Positions 26,440 to 40,446 of a stretch of 64,000 bases of DNA are shown piece after piece (the stretch's first letter is position 1; each line of letters begins with the position of its first letter). The DNA lies in contig CM039193.1 in the NCBI GenBank assembly GCA_008360975.2, positions 12,762,501-12,826,500 on the forward strand, written 5' to 3'. A model generated the notes under the pieces. The model ran no database searches, had not been told where the DNA came from, and saw nothing but the letters and a program-made list of their open reading frames with translations. The position numbers were made by a program, and so were the translations under genes. The stretch comes from Lichenostomus cassidix (taxonomy: Eukaryota; Chordata; Aves; Passeriformes; Meliphagidae).

Positions 26440-26720
26440 AATTGAAGATGCTTAGGCATTTAATAGTTTGAGACAGAAAGAGGTTCCTCTGTTGGCTTGC
26501 GCTCAGGCTCATTTGTATTCAAATCCACATTTTGGAACAAAGGATCCCAAACGAGCCCATATTGAAGTCAAACGACACAAGAGTGGCTCTGGAACACATT
26601 GAGAAACAGCCTCAGAGCTGGGCTAGTGCAGCTCTGCCCTGCCGGGGGGTAGAGCCCCTTGCTAAGCTCGGCTCTGCTCCAGCAGCCGTTTATGCATCTG
26701 CTTAATTTTTAGCAAAAAAG
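26440..26720. promoter_or_regulatory. Candidate conserved non-coding element (intergenic)
   Basis: The block is denser in CpG and less simple than its surroundings. It has several retained CpG sites and a GGAACAAAGG motif at 26535-26544, which fits TCF/LEF or SOX binding, near CATTTGTATTCAAAT. It lies about 14 kb beyond the 3' end of CACNA2D3, on the side where WNT5A is found in other amniotes. The call rests on composition and motifs only; no alignment was possible. Confidence 0.25.
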
Positions 26721-27239
26721 CTCTTCTACCAAAGCTGGTGGAGCTGTGTGAGAATCTGGGCAAACCTGGTTTAGTGCCTGTTGGATCAGGGCCACTGACT
26801 GTTACACTGCAATATGGAGGGGAAAGCTTATTGAACAGAGACAGCTTTTTCTTTTAGGAAAATGTCTCATTCCTCATCTGCTTTTCCCAAAGTTAACAAT
26901 CAGGCTGATCTGAGTTACATTTCCCTATTGAAACATGATGCTATTTATATACACTTGAAACTTTACGTAGCTTTACAATTCTCAAGTAAGAAAAAATAAA
27001 AGAACAGGTAGTCAACAAAAAGATAGCATTTTCCATCCTAGTAAACATTTTTACATAAAATTGAGAGCTACACACTTTAAGCAGAACAGAAACTGCTCAT
27101 TTTGTTTCATAATGCATGTTCAAAGCAAACATGTTTGGATTTTAAATTATTTTTCTTTTTTTAGAAAAAGATGTTGGTTTATTCCCCTCAAGGAAAAAAT
27201 ATTTTCCATGGAAAGCAAAAGGTTACAACAAAACCATAC

Positions 27240-27264
27240 TAACGTTTTTTGTCCAAAAACGTTA
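27240..27264. repeat. Short hairpin, 10-bp perfect arms
   Basis: TAACGTTTTT (27240-27249) and AAAAACGTTA (27255-27264) are exact reverse complements around a 5-base loop. Both arms retain a CpG. Confidence 0.75.
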
Positions 27265-28405
27265 ACCACATCTTAATACAATTTAACAGCTACACATATT
27301 GTTGTACAACTGCCATCACTTATTTCTGTGGCACGAAGACTTTCCTCAAAATCTATTGTGTCTTTTATCTGTAATGTGCATAAATTATTTTTTAAGCAGT
27401 AATGCCTTGTGACAATTGCCAAAATACAAGCATGTTTAATATGCCGTGACATTTAAAAAGACTACAATTGCTTCTTAGAGAGGTACCATAATTGTTTCTC
27501 AGAATTAAACAGGAAATAAAAAGCCAAAGTGTACAGTGTATTATACATAATTGGCCAATCATCAAAATGGCCAAGTAAGTTCAGGACTCAGCCGTGTGTT
27601 AAACACAGCAAAGGAAGTGGCATACATTAACTAAGCTTCTGTATTTTATTTTCATTTCAAACCATATTACTAGAGCTGTAAGGGCTTGGGGAAAAAAACA
27701 GCCTGGCAGTGCACAGTTCTCTAAGAAGCTCTTCAAGCTGTTGAGCCTCGGGAAAACTTGATTAAAGCCTTTTGCTTTAGCTTTTACACAGGTCTACATC
27801 TTGGGTTCAACAAGTCCTTTCTCTCTGTGCCAAAAACTTAAGGAGGTATTTTTTAAATGAACAGTTTAAAACATAATAATTGAAGGTTATGGAGCACATC
27901 TCATCCCAAGGGATCCTGAAGCGCTTAAAAGAGCTATCAGACTAACTCTAGTGTCTCACAGCAGCCTAATTTCTCCTACCTTCAGCTTTCCTTGCCTTTG
28001 CAAAGGCAGTCAGAATTGGGCACTGCTTTAGTGAGCACAGCTCCAGGCTTTATCTACAAGGGGTGCTGCAGTTTCTGTCTGAATTTCCCCCATTCAGTAC
28101 TCGCTGTCTGCAGCGCTCACCGAGATGTGTTTAGAAATCCTTCTCTTCTGAATGTGTTCAGTAATTTAGAAGATTTATTCACTTCTTTTGGACTCTCCAC
28201 AGAGAGCAAAGCTCTATGGATATTTTACACTACTTTCAGTGGCCAAAATCTAATCTTAGAAAATCAGGATTAGAGTTCCAAAAATATCCAAGCCCTCTAG
28301 CAATTTTTCCATGCTTAGTACAATGTTTGTTCCTGAACAGAGATTGATTTGTTTTTATGAAAAAAAAAATCAAAGGGTGTTTCCCATAACAGCTAGCTCT
28401 CTAAG

Positions 28406-28426
28406 TGTATATAATTTATATATACA
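28406..28426. repeat. AT-rich palindrome, 8-bp arms
   Basis: TGTATATA and TATATACA are reverse complements separated by five A/T bases. Confidence 0.65.
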
Positions 28427-29476
28427 GTTTATTAAACTATTCTACGTACAATTAAAGTATAAAAAATTCCAAGGGCAAAGGTTATCAGTGCATCTGACAG
28501 TATGTGCTTAAATATTTACAGAAATTGTCACAATGAATGAGCTCTAACCCAAAATCTTTCTGTACCTTTTAAACGACCCAGACAAGATTTAAATATTCAC
28601 ATCCTTCCTCAACAACCAGGGATTAAGCCTGTGGTAAACTCCCCCACCTTCCAACCTTCACAGAGCTCCAGTATCATAACACATAACCTCCAAAACTAAT
28701 AGAAAAGGATGTATTTTGCAAAATGCCCTGCAAATCAGTCAACACACTGAAACTTTTCTAGTAAGGGATATCATCAACAAAGCATTTATAGACACCTGTC
28801 TCCTCTCTTTGGAGTGAAAGATGATGCTTTTGCTCATTTTAACTACAAAAGTATGACACTGAAAAGTCCTTCTAGCACACAGGATAGTCCAAAGCTATTT
28901 GGAGCTTTCTAAATCAAAACTGGTGTCCTTTTAAGTCCAGTCTGGGGTTAATAGCTGTAGATTACAAAGCAGCAGGACCTTGTGCTATTGCAGCAGCATC
29001 TATTAACCAGGAGACATCCTTCTTTATCAGTCTGTTCTGCTGCAGCTCTGCTCTAATCAAAGCTGCACTGCAGCCACCTTATCTGCAAGAGGCAAAGGCT
29101 CCTGCTCCACATCAGAACCAGATAAGCTCTTTACTGGGCACAAATCTGACCCCAAAAAATCCTGACAAAGCATTTGTGAAAAAGGTGGGGAAACACCAGG
29201 TTGGCTTCATCCTTTTCCCTCCAATCCTCCACTCCCATGCTTCAATCTACAGCTATATTTTCATTTATATTAGGGAAATTTTGCAGCCCATAAAGGTCCC
29301 ACTCTGACCTCAGACTCACCCCACACTGAACTAGGCACAAAGTGCTGCTGGCTGAATTGGACTCAGTGTTGTTTCAGAGCTGGGTGGCATCAGCCAACTG
29401 CAAATCTTTCAGACTCTGCCTCCTAATTAAAGGCTTCACTAGACTGGGAAATTTACCAGCACAGTTATAGTGGCTT

Positions 29477-29495
29477 AATTATAACTGTTATAATT
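29477..29495. repeat. AT-rich palindrome, 9-bp arms
   Basis: AATTATAAC T GTTATAATT is perfectly symmetric around one base. Probably a chance product of AT-rich composition. Confidence 0.7.
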
Positions 29496-32171
29496 GAGAT
29501 AGAAATATAACTCTCTGCATTCATACAAGGATTATGCGTGCTTATCTCTGGTTTAGTTTGTATCACTATGAAAGCTGTGTAAGGAGAAAAAGATATCTTG
29601 ACTTCATACTAAACAGATCCAAAAGGGGAGTTATATTGGGCAGGCTGATGTAATTAAAACTGATACAATTATAACCAAGCCAACGAGCATCCCCTACACA
29701 CAGCCCTTCCCAGCAGACTCAGGCACAGGTTAACAGGACAAGAAAGCAGAAGGAACCTTCTGGAGTCCCACCTGACAGTCAGCTTGGTGAGGAAATGCCC
29801 TTCAGACTTACTGAGATTGTGCAGCAGGGCTGATGGCTGGGAATGCAGATGATATTGAAAATTACAGTGGGTGATGCAGGGAGCACCAGCTACAAATATT
29901 TCGAGTTGGCAAAATTATACTTGTGCAAAGTGCCAGCTTTCAATGAGAAGTGATCAAGAGCTCTACTCACTCCTCAGTGAAACAGCAGCACTGGTAAGGC
30001 TGCCCAGCACTGGCTCAGGGCACAGAAAATTGCAGCTGCCCAGTGCTCCCTGAGGAAAATCATGGGAAAATAGGAACTTATAGGGTTTGTGTAGGAAGCA
30101 GCTCTAATATTTGACTTCTTCAAATTAGGAAGCCTCTACAGTGTGAACCTGGCATCTCTAATATTTGTTTCTTTCACTAATAAGTCCCTGATGTTTCAGA
30201 TCCTTATGCAATGACAGTACCTCCAGGTACAATTAGTGTTGCTCTTCATTTTGGCAGAGGTGCACAGAAACTGGAATCTTTTCGAATTCATTGAATACTG
30301 AGAAATTTATGAGACTATTCATCTTATTTTTAAAAGAAATCTTGTTTAAACTAACATTTCACTGGGCAATAGCTATTATTTTTTTTCTCAGCAGAAAAAC
30401 AATTAGAAATAATTGATATACTTTTGCAAGAATTTTGAAGACTATACATTTCTCTTTACAGCAAACTGATAAAGCAAGCAGTATGCAATACCGTCTAAGA
30501 CTTTCGTGATAAAGAAAAAAAAAGATACGATTTGCTGCCAAATAGTTTAAACTCTGGAGGTTTCACTGTATTCCACTGGATCAAACAGATCTCACTGGAT
30601 AGAGAGCTGCATCCTACAGACAGAAAATTAGCCAGACTATGTTTTCTCAGCAGTGAGTTTTCTGAATCACTTTAACAGCTTTGTTCAAAAGCCATTTGCT
30701 TATATTTGCATGATCTCAGTTGCTCTTGATTGCTAAAATTTAAGAACTTCAACTTAGAGCAAATTAATTTCAACCAGACAGAAACCAATTCCACCTGGAA
30801 CAGGGATACAGGGCCCATGGCATGGGTGAAGATAGAATGACATACTGCTAACTTTGGAAATCCAGGAAATAATCTCCTGAAAACTCAGGAAGATTTACGC
30901 CTTTCTAATCCAATCATAATTCACTTCTACAAAACATGGAATGAAATCCACAGAGAATCATCCGAGGAAATTCTTTGAGCAGACATATGGGGAAATTCCT
31001 CAGTAAAGGTAAAAGGTCATTTATTAACCTCAGACAACTGAATAAAAAAAAGAATAATGATGGTCTCCGATCCTTTTAAGAACTGTCAGTTTCTGTGAAC
31101 AGTGTAGGTGAAAAATGGTGAAAACAAGGCAGCAGCACAGATACTCACAGCATTTCTTCTTGCAATTGTGTCAACCAAGAGGTTAAATTCACTGCAGTTG
31201 AAGAAGTTAGCACAGGACTGCAGATTTTAAGAACAGCCAAGAGGGTAACACATGATTCAAAACCCTACTAAAAACCCCCAAACCATAAGCTGCAGAAGCC
31301 CAGAAACTATGAAGTTCCAGTCTTTAGTGGCCACTTCAAATACCCAGTGCTTGCAGTGGATTACAGAATCAGGCCCATCTGTACTTTTATTTCCTTCTCA
31401 GATTGCTCTAAGTAGGTGTCATTGGTCCTTTCCAATCCAGCTTCCAGCAAACTCCGGAGAAACAGAAGGAAAAATAGCATTTTGTTAAAGTCAAGCCTCC
31501 AGATAAAACCAATGTCTTTTCTGTCTCTGAAACTAAAGGAAAGATGAATTGACAGATAAAACTTAGAGTACTATACTCATGGAATTCAGTTACTCTTGAA
31601 TGGTCCTGCCAAGCCACTGTCAAGTAGGGCCCAAGTGCTAAAAAGCACATTATATAATGTATAAACAGGAACTGCAGCTAATTCTTCCCAACAAATCCTT
31701 GAGAAACACCAAGTGAAAGCAAAGAGAACTGGGAAACAATTCTGTCATTTGAGGCTTCTCAATAGATCTCCTTTCCTAATTCTCCCCCCAGCCCATCCAT
31801 GAGACACTTCAGAGGCAGGAGGGAGGAGAGATGGGATGAAATGCAGGGAGCCTTGTTGTGCAGTGCATGGACAAGAGGGAATGCTGCCACACTCCTCAGA
31901 TTCGTCAGGAGACAAGGATTTACATCCTCTGCTGCACACTGGACCAGGAGATTCAAAAGAGTTATGCTGTCACTTGAGAAGCCAGCTTGAAATATATGTG
32001 GCCCATAATATTCCCTGAATTATGGCACTCCAGTGCATAGGTACAGACTGGGTTAAGAGGGTGTAATCAGAACCAGAAAGTGAGGATGTTCTTGGATGAC
32101 ATGTTGCTTATCAATACCTGCATGAGGAAAATAATGCTCTTTACAGCATGACTATTTTCCAGAACTATAAT

Positions 32172-32204
32172 GTATACAAATACATATATACACACACACC
32201 CCCT
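32172..32204. repeat. TA/CA microsatellite
   Basis: TACATATATACACACACACC, a short compound dinucleotide repeat ending in a C-run. Confidence 0.8.
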
Positions 32205-35200
32205 ACAGCAGTGTTAAACTGATCTTTCTGCTTCTAATGGCAGCAGGCTATATGCAAACCCGAAAAAGATTCACTGAGCTCCTTTTCTTCTGCAGGATGC
32301 TAGGGTTTGGTGGTTTGTTAGGTGTTTTTGCATTGTTTTTCAAAACTCATGGAAAAAAGTAAGTAGGAATAGAAACACAAAATGGAAGGATTTAAAAGGA
32401 CCTAGAGCCCTATAAGCAGAAAAGATCCATCATGATAAAACTATGGAGAAGAAACAGATGTGGAGTCCAGCAGTCTCTAAAGACTGAAACAAAGAATGAT
32501 AGATCAATTTTATATCCATTTGCTTTCTCTTTTCTTCTTCATGAATACTGTGATTGTGCTTCTTCAGTGATTATTCAGCCATTAAAAAAACCCCAAACCT
32601 GATCTACTGATATGTTAAAGCATTGTCTGTTTGATAAGCGCCTGTTTTTTCATTTATATGACTTGCAAATGTCTTCCAGAAGACAGTGCTGGTAATAGAA
32701 ATTTATGTTTCTAGAAGTCCAGTAACAAATGGGCCAAAAGGCTTTTGGGGAGTATTTTGCAATGTTTCACAGTTACTTAGTTATGTTAAGGCTTTAAGAT
32801 TAGTTTAATACCCTCTTCTTCAGAAAGCAGACTTTTTAGGATATTGCACTTCAGCTCTTACAGGCACCATTCAAGATTTCTCTCTTAGAGAGAAAATGGG
32901 ACTTCTGATAAGCATGATAAATGCACATACTTTAAGAACTATTTTTCAAATCAGGTTCTTTACTTATAGCACTGACTTTAAAATAACAGATATTTCAGGT
33001 GAAGGACTTTGTATGCTCCAGCTAAAACACACTAAAGATTTGGAAAAGATACCTGCACCTACAGTGCTGTTATTTCCATTACAAAATGGATAAGACTCTA
33101 CCAGCACTTGCGAGATACAGGAGATTTTATATTTGATTTCTTATTCTGTATTGATTTAAATTATCTTCTCTCAGGACACTGCAGTTTAATAGGTTGAACA
33201 TGCAGCTGATAGGTGAGATCCTTTGGAGCCAGATCGTCACCTTGCTTCCACACTGGCTGAAAGCTGAGCTCCTCAGTTTTATTTCCTGATTTGATCAATG
33301 TAGCAGTTCAGGGGCAAAGTATTTACAGCCCAGTCAGGTCAAGCACCAGACTACTCTTACTTCCTGATTGAAACACAAATGCAGAATCTCAAAGGATTCA
33401 CATCCCCAGCTCTCTGCATTTTCATCTCCCAAACTATAAAAAGAGGACAATACTGTAGAAAAATTCCAGAGGAAATCTCTGTTGAATCAAGACCAAACCA
33501 AGCTCAGTGGGTAACTTGTCTTTTTGTTTTCCTGATTTCTAGAACTCACTTGGTATTGACTTTCCTCCCTGTTCCCTCGTCTTCAGCTGCTGCAGCTTTC
33601 AGTCTGTGCTCACTCTGAAACAGCAAACCTGAGCAGCTGCCTTGTCACAAACACCAGAATGCACCAAGTTGCCTTTTCTGCAAGTTAGTTCTGAGGCACT
33701 GCCTCTAAAAATGAATGGTTGTATCTTTTTTTCATAAAAACTGCTTTATACTGAAGCCATGAAAATGCTGCCCAAAAACAAAAAAATCATTTCACTCTCT
33801 AAAACATAAAAAAGCTGAATCTTGTATGCCCTCCCTCTTCATAGCTAGCTTTACCAGTAGGACTACATGAAAGGAGGAATATTTCCAAGAATGTGGCATG
33901 AATATTTCAATTGATAGCTACAACAGGACAGGGGGAAAAATGTGTCAGTCTTTGCTTTCAAGAGGCCATAATCTTTCCTCTCTATGCCTGCCACACTACA
34001 AGGCATTTTTCTTCTTGTGTGAGACTGAGGCAAAAGATGGAAAGGCAAGGGAAGCAGTAAAAAACATAGAGGGGGTTTTCCTGTTTATTTTACTCAGAGT
34101 ATTTCATTTTTTTGAATTAGGGTATCCTCCACTAATCTTAAATCTGTCAGATGCTAATGAAGATAGGGTTGCTGTGTTTGGAAAGGAATGGGCAGGACAA
34201 ATTTCCAGGTTTTCTGCCATGAATATCAGAACGATAAAACCTTCTTCTCTCAAGTGAAACAGTTAAGAAATTCATGGTTTATCCTAATCTGAAACAGCAT
34301 TGCCTAGAGGTCCCAAATGCAGGGCTGAAAATATGCAACAATCTTGGTGTATTAGAACTTGTAGATCATTTACATGCTTGGCAAGGCAGTTTAAGATCAT
34401 TGTTTACTGTTAAGAAGTTCTCAAGTGTTTATTGAAAAATATGTTAAATGTGAAACTTTTAAGTATCTTCTATTAGAAAAAAATCCTCCAAGATAGACAG
34501 ATGCAAATACATAATGACTGCCATATGTCAAAAAGATTTCATGGTTAAAAACCGGACTTAAACAATGCCCCTCTGAGCTCTCATAAACCCAAGTTTTTAA
34601 AGCTTTTTTTCTTTTAAATAAAATCTGGAGGTTTTCTGCCAAGAAAACTTTTATCAGTGGAAAATAAAAATTCTTGACCTTCCTATATCTTACAAAGTAT
34701 TTATCTTCCTATAGAGATCTCTGCCTATATCATTACTAGTGGACCTAAAGGATATTAACTAGATATCTCTTATTGAGTCCATACTTGTATGAATTCAAGT
34801 GTATCACATTAACTCCAGGTTTTAAGCAGAATTCAAAATATTCTTTGTTTACTGTTTCTCCAGAGGACAAATTTCCTGGGAGTTCTTGACATTCTCTGTG
34901 TTTAGACTTTGAAAGACTGAAGAAGAAAAGGCAGGAAGAATGTCTACTTTAAAGGAAAATGCCTTTCTGAAACCCACAAAGATCTGATGATGGGAAATCA
35001 CAAGTCTCCATTAGAGCCTTTATGACCAGGTTTCATGTCCTGGTTTTTAAAGTCTGTTAGAGATAATAGAATTACAAATTAATTGTGGCTCTGTTTTGTT
35101 TTTGATGCTTAGAAACTAGCAATGTAAATAGATTACTTTTTTCCCTAATTATTTCACTCACATCTGTAGACATGAAACAGATGTACCTAAACAGCTTCAT

Positions 35201-37031
35201 TAACTATAACAGATAAAAAATACTGTCAGAAACTTGGGATTATCTCTTAACTATTGCACATATCACAGTAATGTCTCAGAGGAAGCATTAGAAGATCCAG
35301 GAATGCATCTGACTGCTTCTAAATTAATTCTTCCCCCTTCCCCACACCCCAAACAACATGGGCAAATGAAAAATAATCTTTCATTTTTCCAGTTAAACCC
35401 AACTGACCAGTGCCAAATGACAAACAAAGAAAAAACCAAAACAATTCTGTATTTCCTCTTTCAGGATTCATGTGCACATTTAAATTTGTGCCCAAAGCAC
35501 TCTCGATTAGCTCAGCTATCCCAGCTAGTCCCAGCTAGCTTCCCCTATTAAACATTTAGCACTCTGCCTAAGACATTTAAATAGCTGATTCAAAACACTT
35601 CTTGCTAGGAACTGAAATCTGATCTTCCCTTTCTCCTGGAAGTGAAAGACCCAACATGTTAAAGCTGCAAACTAAATCCTAACACAGTCAAACAAACCCA
35701 GCATTAACCACTTGAACTTCTAGTGTTAAGGTTCAAACTTGGCTCAGAATTGTCAAGTGTAACCTTTTCTCACAAGGCTGCTTTAAACACATATAAGTGC
35801 AGTTCAAGACCACATCTGGAATGAAAAAAACAGCTTTCCAGCTTGATCTTACAGAGGCCCTACTAGCTGTCAACTCCTTATAACCTCTTGATAAAAGAAT
35901 TTGAGTAAGAGATAACCAAACTCTGCACTACTTGAATGAACCAGAGCTCAACTCTTTAAAAGCATCTTGGATTTTAAAGCACTGTGACATGACAAACTGG
36001 AAATTCAGCTTCAATTCCATTTAAAGATAACAAAGGACTTGCTATTAATAATGAAAATATCACAGGCAACACAGTTGCTTTCATGCCACTTATTTTGATG
36101 CTGCATTGATTTTTTTCAATATTATTTTGTCAATTTTGTGTGAATTACCTACAAATTTCTACACAGTCAACACACCCCATTTGCTGCCAGAAACTGTTAA
36201 CAGCAGAGCAGAGCACAAATATGAGCTTTTGACACCTGGTGAGGTGTTAGAGGATAGTGTGACACAAACTCAATTACCTGGTTATTCTTGCCACAATGAT
36301 GAGCAATCAAATCTGCTAAAACTGTTGAAAGGAAAATTGTCTTCTTCAGGTTTCAGCCTCTCATCACTTGGATGGCTGGATCAATCCACAGTTTGGCTGG
36401 CTACTCTTAATTAAGACACCATCAGACTCAGGAGAAAATAATTAAAAATGTCTTATGCAAGGAAAATCAATAAGTCCTTCCTAAATTAACACTGTGCTTT
36501 GAAATTCTACAAAGCATCTGCTTGGCAGAACTGTGGATTTCAAAAATAATTTGTACTGAAGTGCAAACAATAAAATAACATTTTCTTATTACCCAGAGTT
36601 ACCATGGGAAGAAGGAGAAAAAAGTCTGGAAGAGCTAGAGACATATCCTTCCACTCAGAGCATCACAAGAACAGACCATGTCTTGGTATATCCAAGTTAT
36701 AACATCCAATTCCAGAAACTGGGCTTGGTAAGAAACAAAACACTGAATCTTGAAGAGGACATAAATCCTCCCAAGGAATTACAGCAAGAATATTATTATA
36801 TTGGAAGAAATATGATCTGAACCTACGGGCCAAAGGCTGAACACAAGAGAGAAGGAAATTGTCTTGAGACTGGATTGTGATAAACTCCAGTGAGATCTTC
36901 TGGCCTCCATGCATGGGAACCATTTCTGTCTCAGCAGACACATGGGAGCTGGACCTGTCTCAGGGAATGCACTGCTGTGCACCAGATAAATAACATGTCA
37001 GCTAAATGCACAGGGAAGGATTTGAACGAGT

Positions 37032-37052
37032 AAAAAAAAAAAAAAAAAAAAA
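37032..37052. repeat. Poly(A) tract, 21 A
   Basis: Uninterrupted run of 21 adenines. No retrotransposed body or target-site duplication is recognisable beside it. Confidence 0.9.
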
Positions 37053-37974
37053 GCCACATATTATTGGGAGTATCTGAGGCAGTTCAGGGAAAAGAATAAT
37101 CAAATGGGAAAATTAAATAAAAATATTTTCCATGGGTGAAAGGTTTTGATGCACTCTTCCACAGAAAACTTTCCAATTGTGTCTATTTATATTAAATCTG
37201 CACGAGTTGGAATTTCTGAGGCACAGAAAGTCCCAAGATATAAAAGTCCTTGGAGGCCATAAAGAGCTCAGGAAACACATGGAAATAACTGGAGGCTTCT
37301 AGCCACAAACCTTCTGAGCCAAACTTCTATTTTGCCTTGTGAACCCAAAGGGCTGAACAGGCCAGTGCCTTGTTCTGGGGCTCCTGCTATCAGAAGAAAA
37401 CTGAAAGAGTCTCTTGAAGCCATTTAGGCAATGAAACAATTACTGCTGCTTTTAATATCTTCTTGCCCTGGGCAGCCACCTGTGTCGCCGAACACACATA
37501 TTGCAGAGTTGGCTCTGGCAGCAAAACACAGTGGGTCAGGCAGGCTCAGTGTCACAAAAACAATGAGAGGAGATAGCACAGCTGTGGAAACCTGCCTGAG
37601 GCTCTCTGGCTTACAGGATTTTAAAGGAGTGTTTGCAGCACTGACAGTTATGGACAGTTTTCCCACACAAAACCATCAGACAATGGTGTGTCCATGGCCA
37701 GCCCCAGCCCCCAGACAGCTTTTACGTTATCAAGATTAAAGGAAGATGAGGCAGCTGGGGCTAATAAGTTGCAAATCAATGCCATTAGCAAAGAGAGTAA
37801 AGAAGAAAAAAAATCCAAGCCCTGCAAAAGCAAAAGCTTTCAGCTCTGCCTCTTGCTGTGCAGAAGCTGATTGTACAGTTGTCCCAGTTCTCCTTGGATT
37901 TGTCCTCAGATTCAGGGAGATAAAAGATACAGAAGACGTCTGAATTTCCTGTTTATTAAAAATGTATGTAGCTT

Positions 37975-38012
37975 ACACATATACAGCTGTATATATACAC
38001 ATGCACACACAC
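37975..38012. repeat. TA/CA compound microsatellite
   Basis: ACACATATACAGCTGTATAT followed by ACACATGCACACACAC. Alternating purine-pyrimidine DNA that includes a self-complementary ATACAGCTGTAT core. Confidence 0.8.
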
Positions 38013-40446
38013 TTGTTTTGCTATTTACTGCAATGGACTTTGCATCAGACCTTGCGCAATAATTTTAGGATTTAAGAGGAATAGCATCTCAGATTAGTGA
38101 GATAATGTAATTAAATTCCATAACCTTCTGTGACCTGCCACAGGTTATGGTATGACAGCACAGAGCCACTCCACAGCATGATATCTTCACACCTCCAGAG
38201 CTAAAAACGCAGAGCAGCAAACTCAAAGGCAGTCAGGAACATTCCTCTGCATTAGCATGAGATCAGCTTTTCTGGGAATGTTTCAACCAGCCCCTGTCAG
38301 AGAGCTGTCCCTGGAACTCACAACCATCATTTCTGTGCTCAGACCAGGCTGTTCCTGTCACAGCCATTCCCTCTGGACAAGAGACTCACTGGTGTCACAC
38401 ACACCTCAGAGTCACTTGGCCTCGAGTCCATGTGTCCTGACTGCATTCACACTGCAGCAGAAAGTTCTAAAGATACAAAATTAAAAAGATGGCTTCAACA
38501 GCAGAGAAATGGCAACTCATAAAAATGTTTTTACACTTAGCAATTGACTTTGATGACTCTGTTTCACTTGTTTGTGTATACCAATGCATTCTGCCTTCAT
38601 GACTTTGTCTTAGTGTGTGAAAATGAAGTCACATTTTCTGAGCAATATTCATTTGTATATCCCATATTTTAATCTCCATCTCAATATTAATTCAGACTGA
38701 CATATCTCTTGTAACTCTCCAGCTCCTTTCCAATTACAAAGCTGCCTGCCCCTTTCCAGAATTAACTATGAATTATTATTACACATTTTCGTCTAGCTTT
38801 TGTAGAAATAAACTTTCTCCATTAATGTATTTCCTTTTTGTAAGCAATGATGATTAACACATCAGACAGTTGTATGCATAGCTTTTCAACAGCTCTAATG
38901 AGAAAAATGCTTTTTTCCACTTTCTACTAACATGGAAAATCACCTGTATTGTATTGGCAATAAACATTAAATAGCATTACAAAAGAACAAGCATCAGACA
39001 TACAAGAGAATTATGAGGCTGCAATGTTGTGAATTCTGGGAACTCGGAGAATCAGACACTAAAACACTTTATTTATAAAGTATTAACATTAATTTTTGAG
39101 AGAATGATGAAGGGTAAGGACAAATAGAGCTCAGAGAAAAACCAAGCAAAGAATGGCAGGGTATCTGTGTCAGCCCAAGTGCAGAAAATGTCTTGAGTTT
39201 CCAAATTTGCTTAGCAAACAGAGCATGTCACTAGGACAACAGTTTGACTGAATGTCAGCTGGAAAATTATTCCCTAGTGAGTGATTTTGAGACCAACAAG
39301 CAAAACCAGAGAAGTCTGTAGGAAAACACTCCAAAAAAAAAATAAAGAAGAGGTGAGGAACAGAAAACTGTGAGTCCAGACAAAGACCTGTATGGGTTCA
39401 GAATCAGAGGAATTACCAGTGCATTTGAACCCATTAAAGCACTGAAGTGGAAATTTTATTTTACTCATTCTTCCTCTTACAAGCTGGACAGTATTCCTTA
39501 AAACAAAGCCCTAGTGGCCTAGCTCCCTATTCCCGACCAAGACACACAGCAAATCTGCTTAGCCTTTATCCAAGGCTGAAAAAAACTTACACCCAAGCAG
39601 GAAACTGCACCCACCACCAGATTCAGACCAGTAGAATTTTATTTTGCATTTAATGTATTATACTGTTAGGTGGACATGTTATCTTTTGATAGCATTATAT
39701 TTTGTTTAAGTAGATTAACTGAGACCACCATAGTTCAGAGATCAAGATCTTCAGCAAACCTATCCACAGCAGGGACTTTGCAGCCCATTGCAAAAGGAAT
39801 ATATTCATCTTTGTGATCTCATTTCCCTCACAAAGGAGAATGCAAAGTCTGGAATAAAACCACACTGGTCTAGATCTGTGCCTGCTGACAGGGACACTCA
39901 GTGAAAACCAAAAATGGGTTCTGCTGACACTGATGTGTTGCAAGTCAAACCTTCTCTGTTTCTGAGTTCCCTCATAAAGCGCTTCTCCTGTCTGACATGA
40001 GATCTGGAGAGCGGAACACCAACAAACAGTGTCACTCTTCTGTTCCACACATCTTGCTACTCCTTTGGATGAAAAGTGTTTCATGTTGCCATCTGCAACC
40101 AAAGCAACCAATTTGATCTAATGCTTGCCCAAGTCAGAACCAAGGTTTTACTAAGGCTTTGACTCACTGTCTAATGCAGATAAGATGTTTTATAGCTATT
40201 CCCAGAAAGCAAACCTTCACTATAATTCAGTACCACATATTACCTGCTCAGCTTCATTCACACACAGGTGTTTCCTTGTTTATAAAAGCTATTCTGCCTT
40301 ATTGTAAAGGCCAACTCCACATTTTCTTTGAATCTTTTCAGAAAGAGGCTAAAAGCATAATAAAATATCATCCATTTACTTTATTTTCTTCCCATCATTC
40401 ATTATTTGAACAAATATAGTAGCATACTTAAAATACACTCTGAAAC

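Larger units (their letters stand above)
20001..30000. other. Intergenic, no gene recognised
   Basis: AT-rich with simple repeats at 23.4, 23.7 and 24.4 kb, GC-rich patches near 21740-21960, 24690-25060 and 25920-26280, and the candidate element at 26440-26720. No coding exon is supported on either strand. Confidence 0.7.
30001..40446. other. Intergenic DNA downstream of CACNA2D3
   Basis: AT-rich sequence running up to the inferred CACNA2D3 polyadenylation site. It holds microsatellites at 32.2 and 38.0 kb and a 21-A tract at 37.0 kb. A 138-codon minus-strand open frame at 39695-40111 shows no recognisable domain and is not called. Nothing resembling WNT5A coding exons is seen. Confidence 0.7.

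Noticed and set aside
39695..40111. 138-codon minus-strand open frame just downstream of CACNA2D3
   Set aside because: Beyond the inferred poly(A) site, with no recognisable similarity. Treated as chance.
1..40446. WNT5A exons
   Set aside because: Expected on the plus strand to the left by synteny, but no Wnt-type Cys-rich coding segment was found. It presumably lies outside the window.
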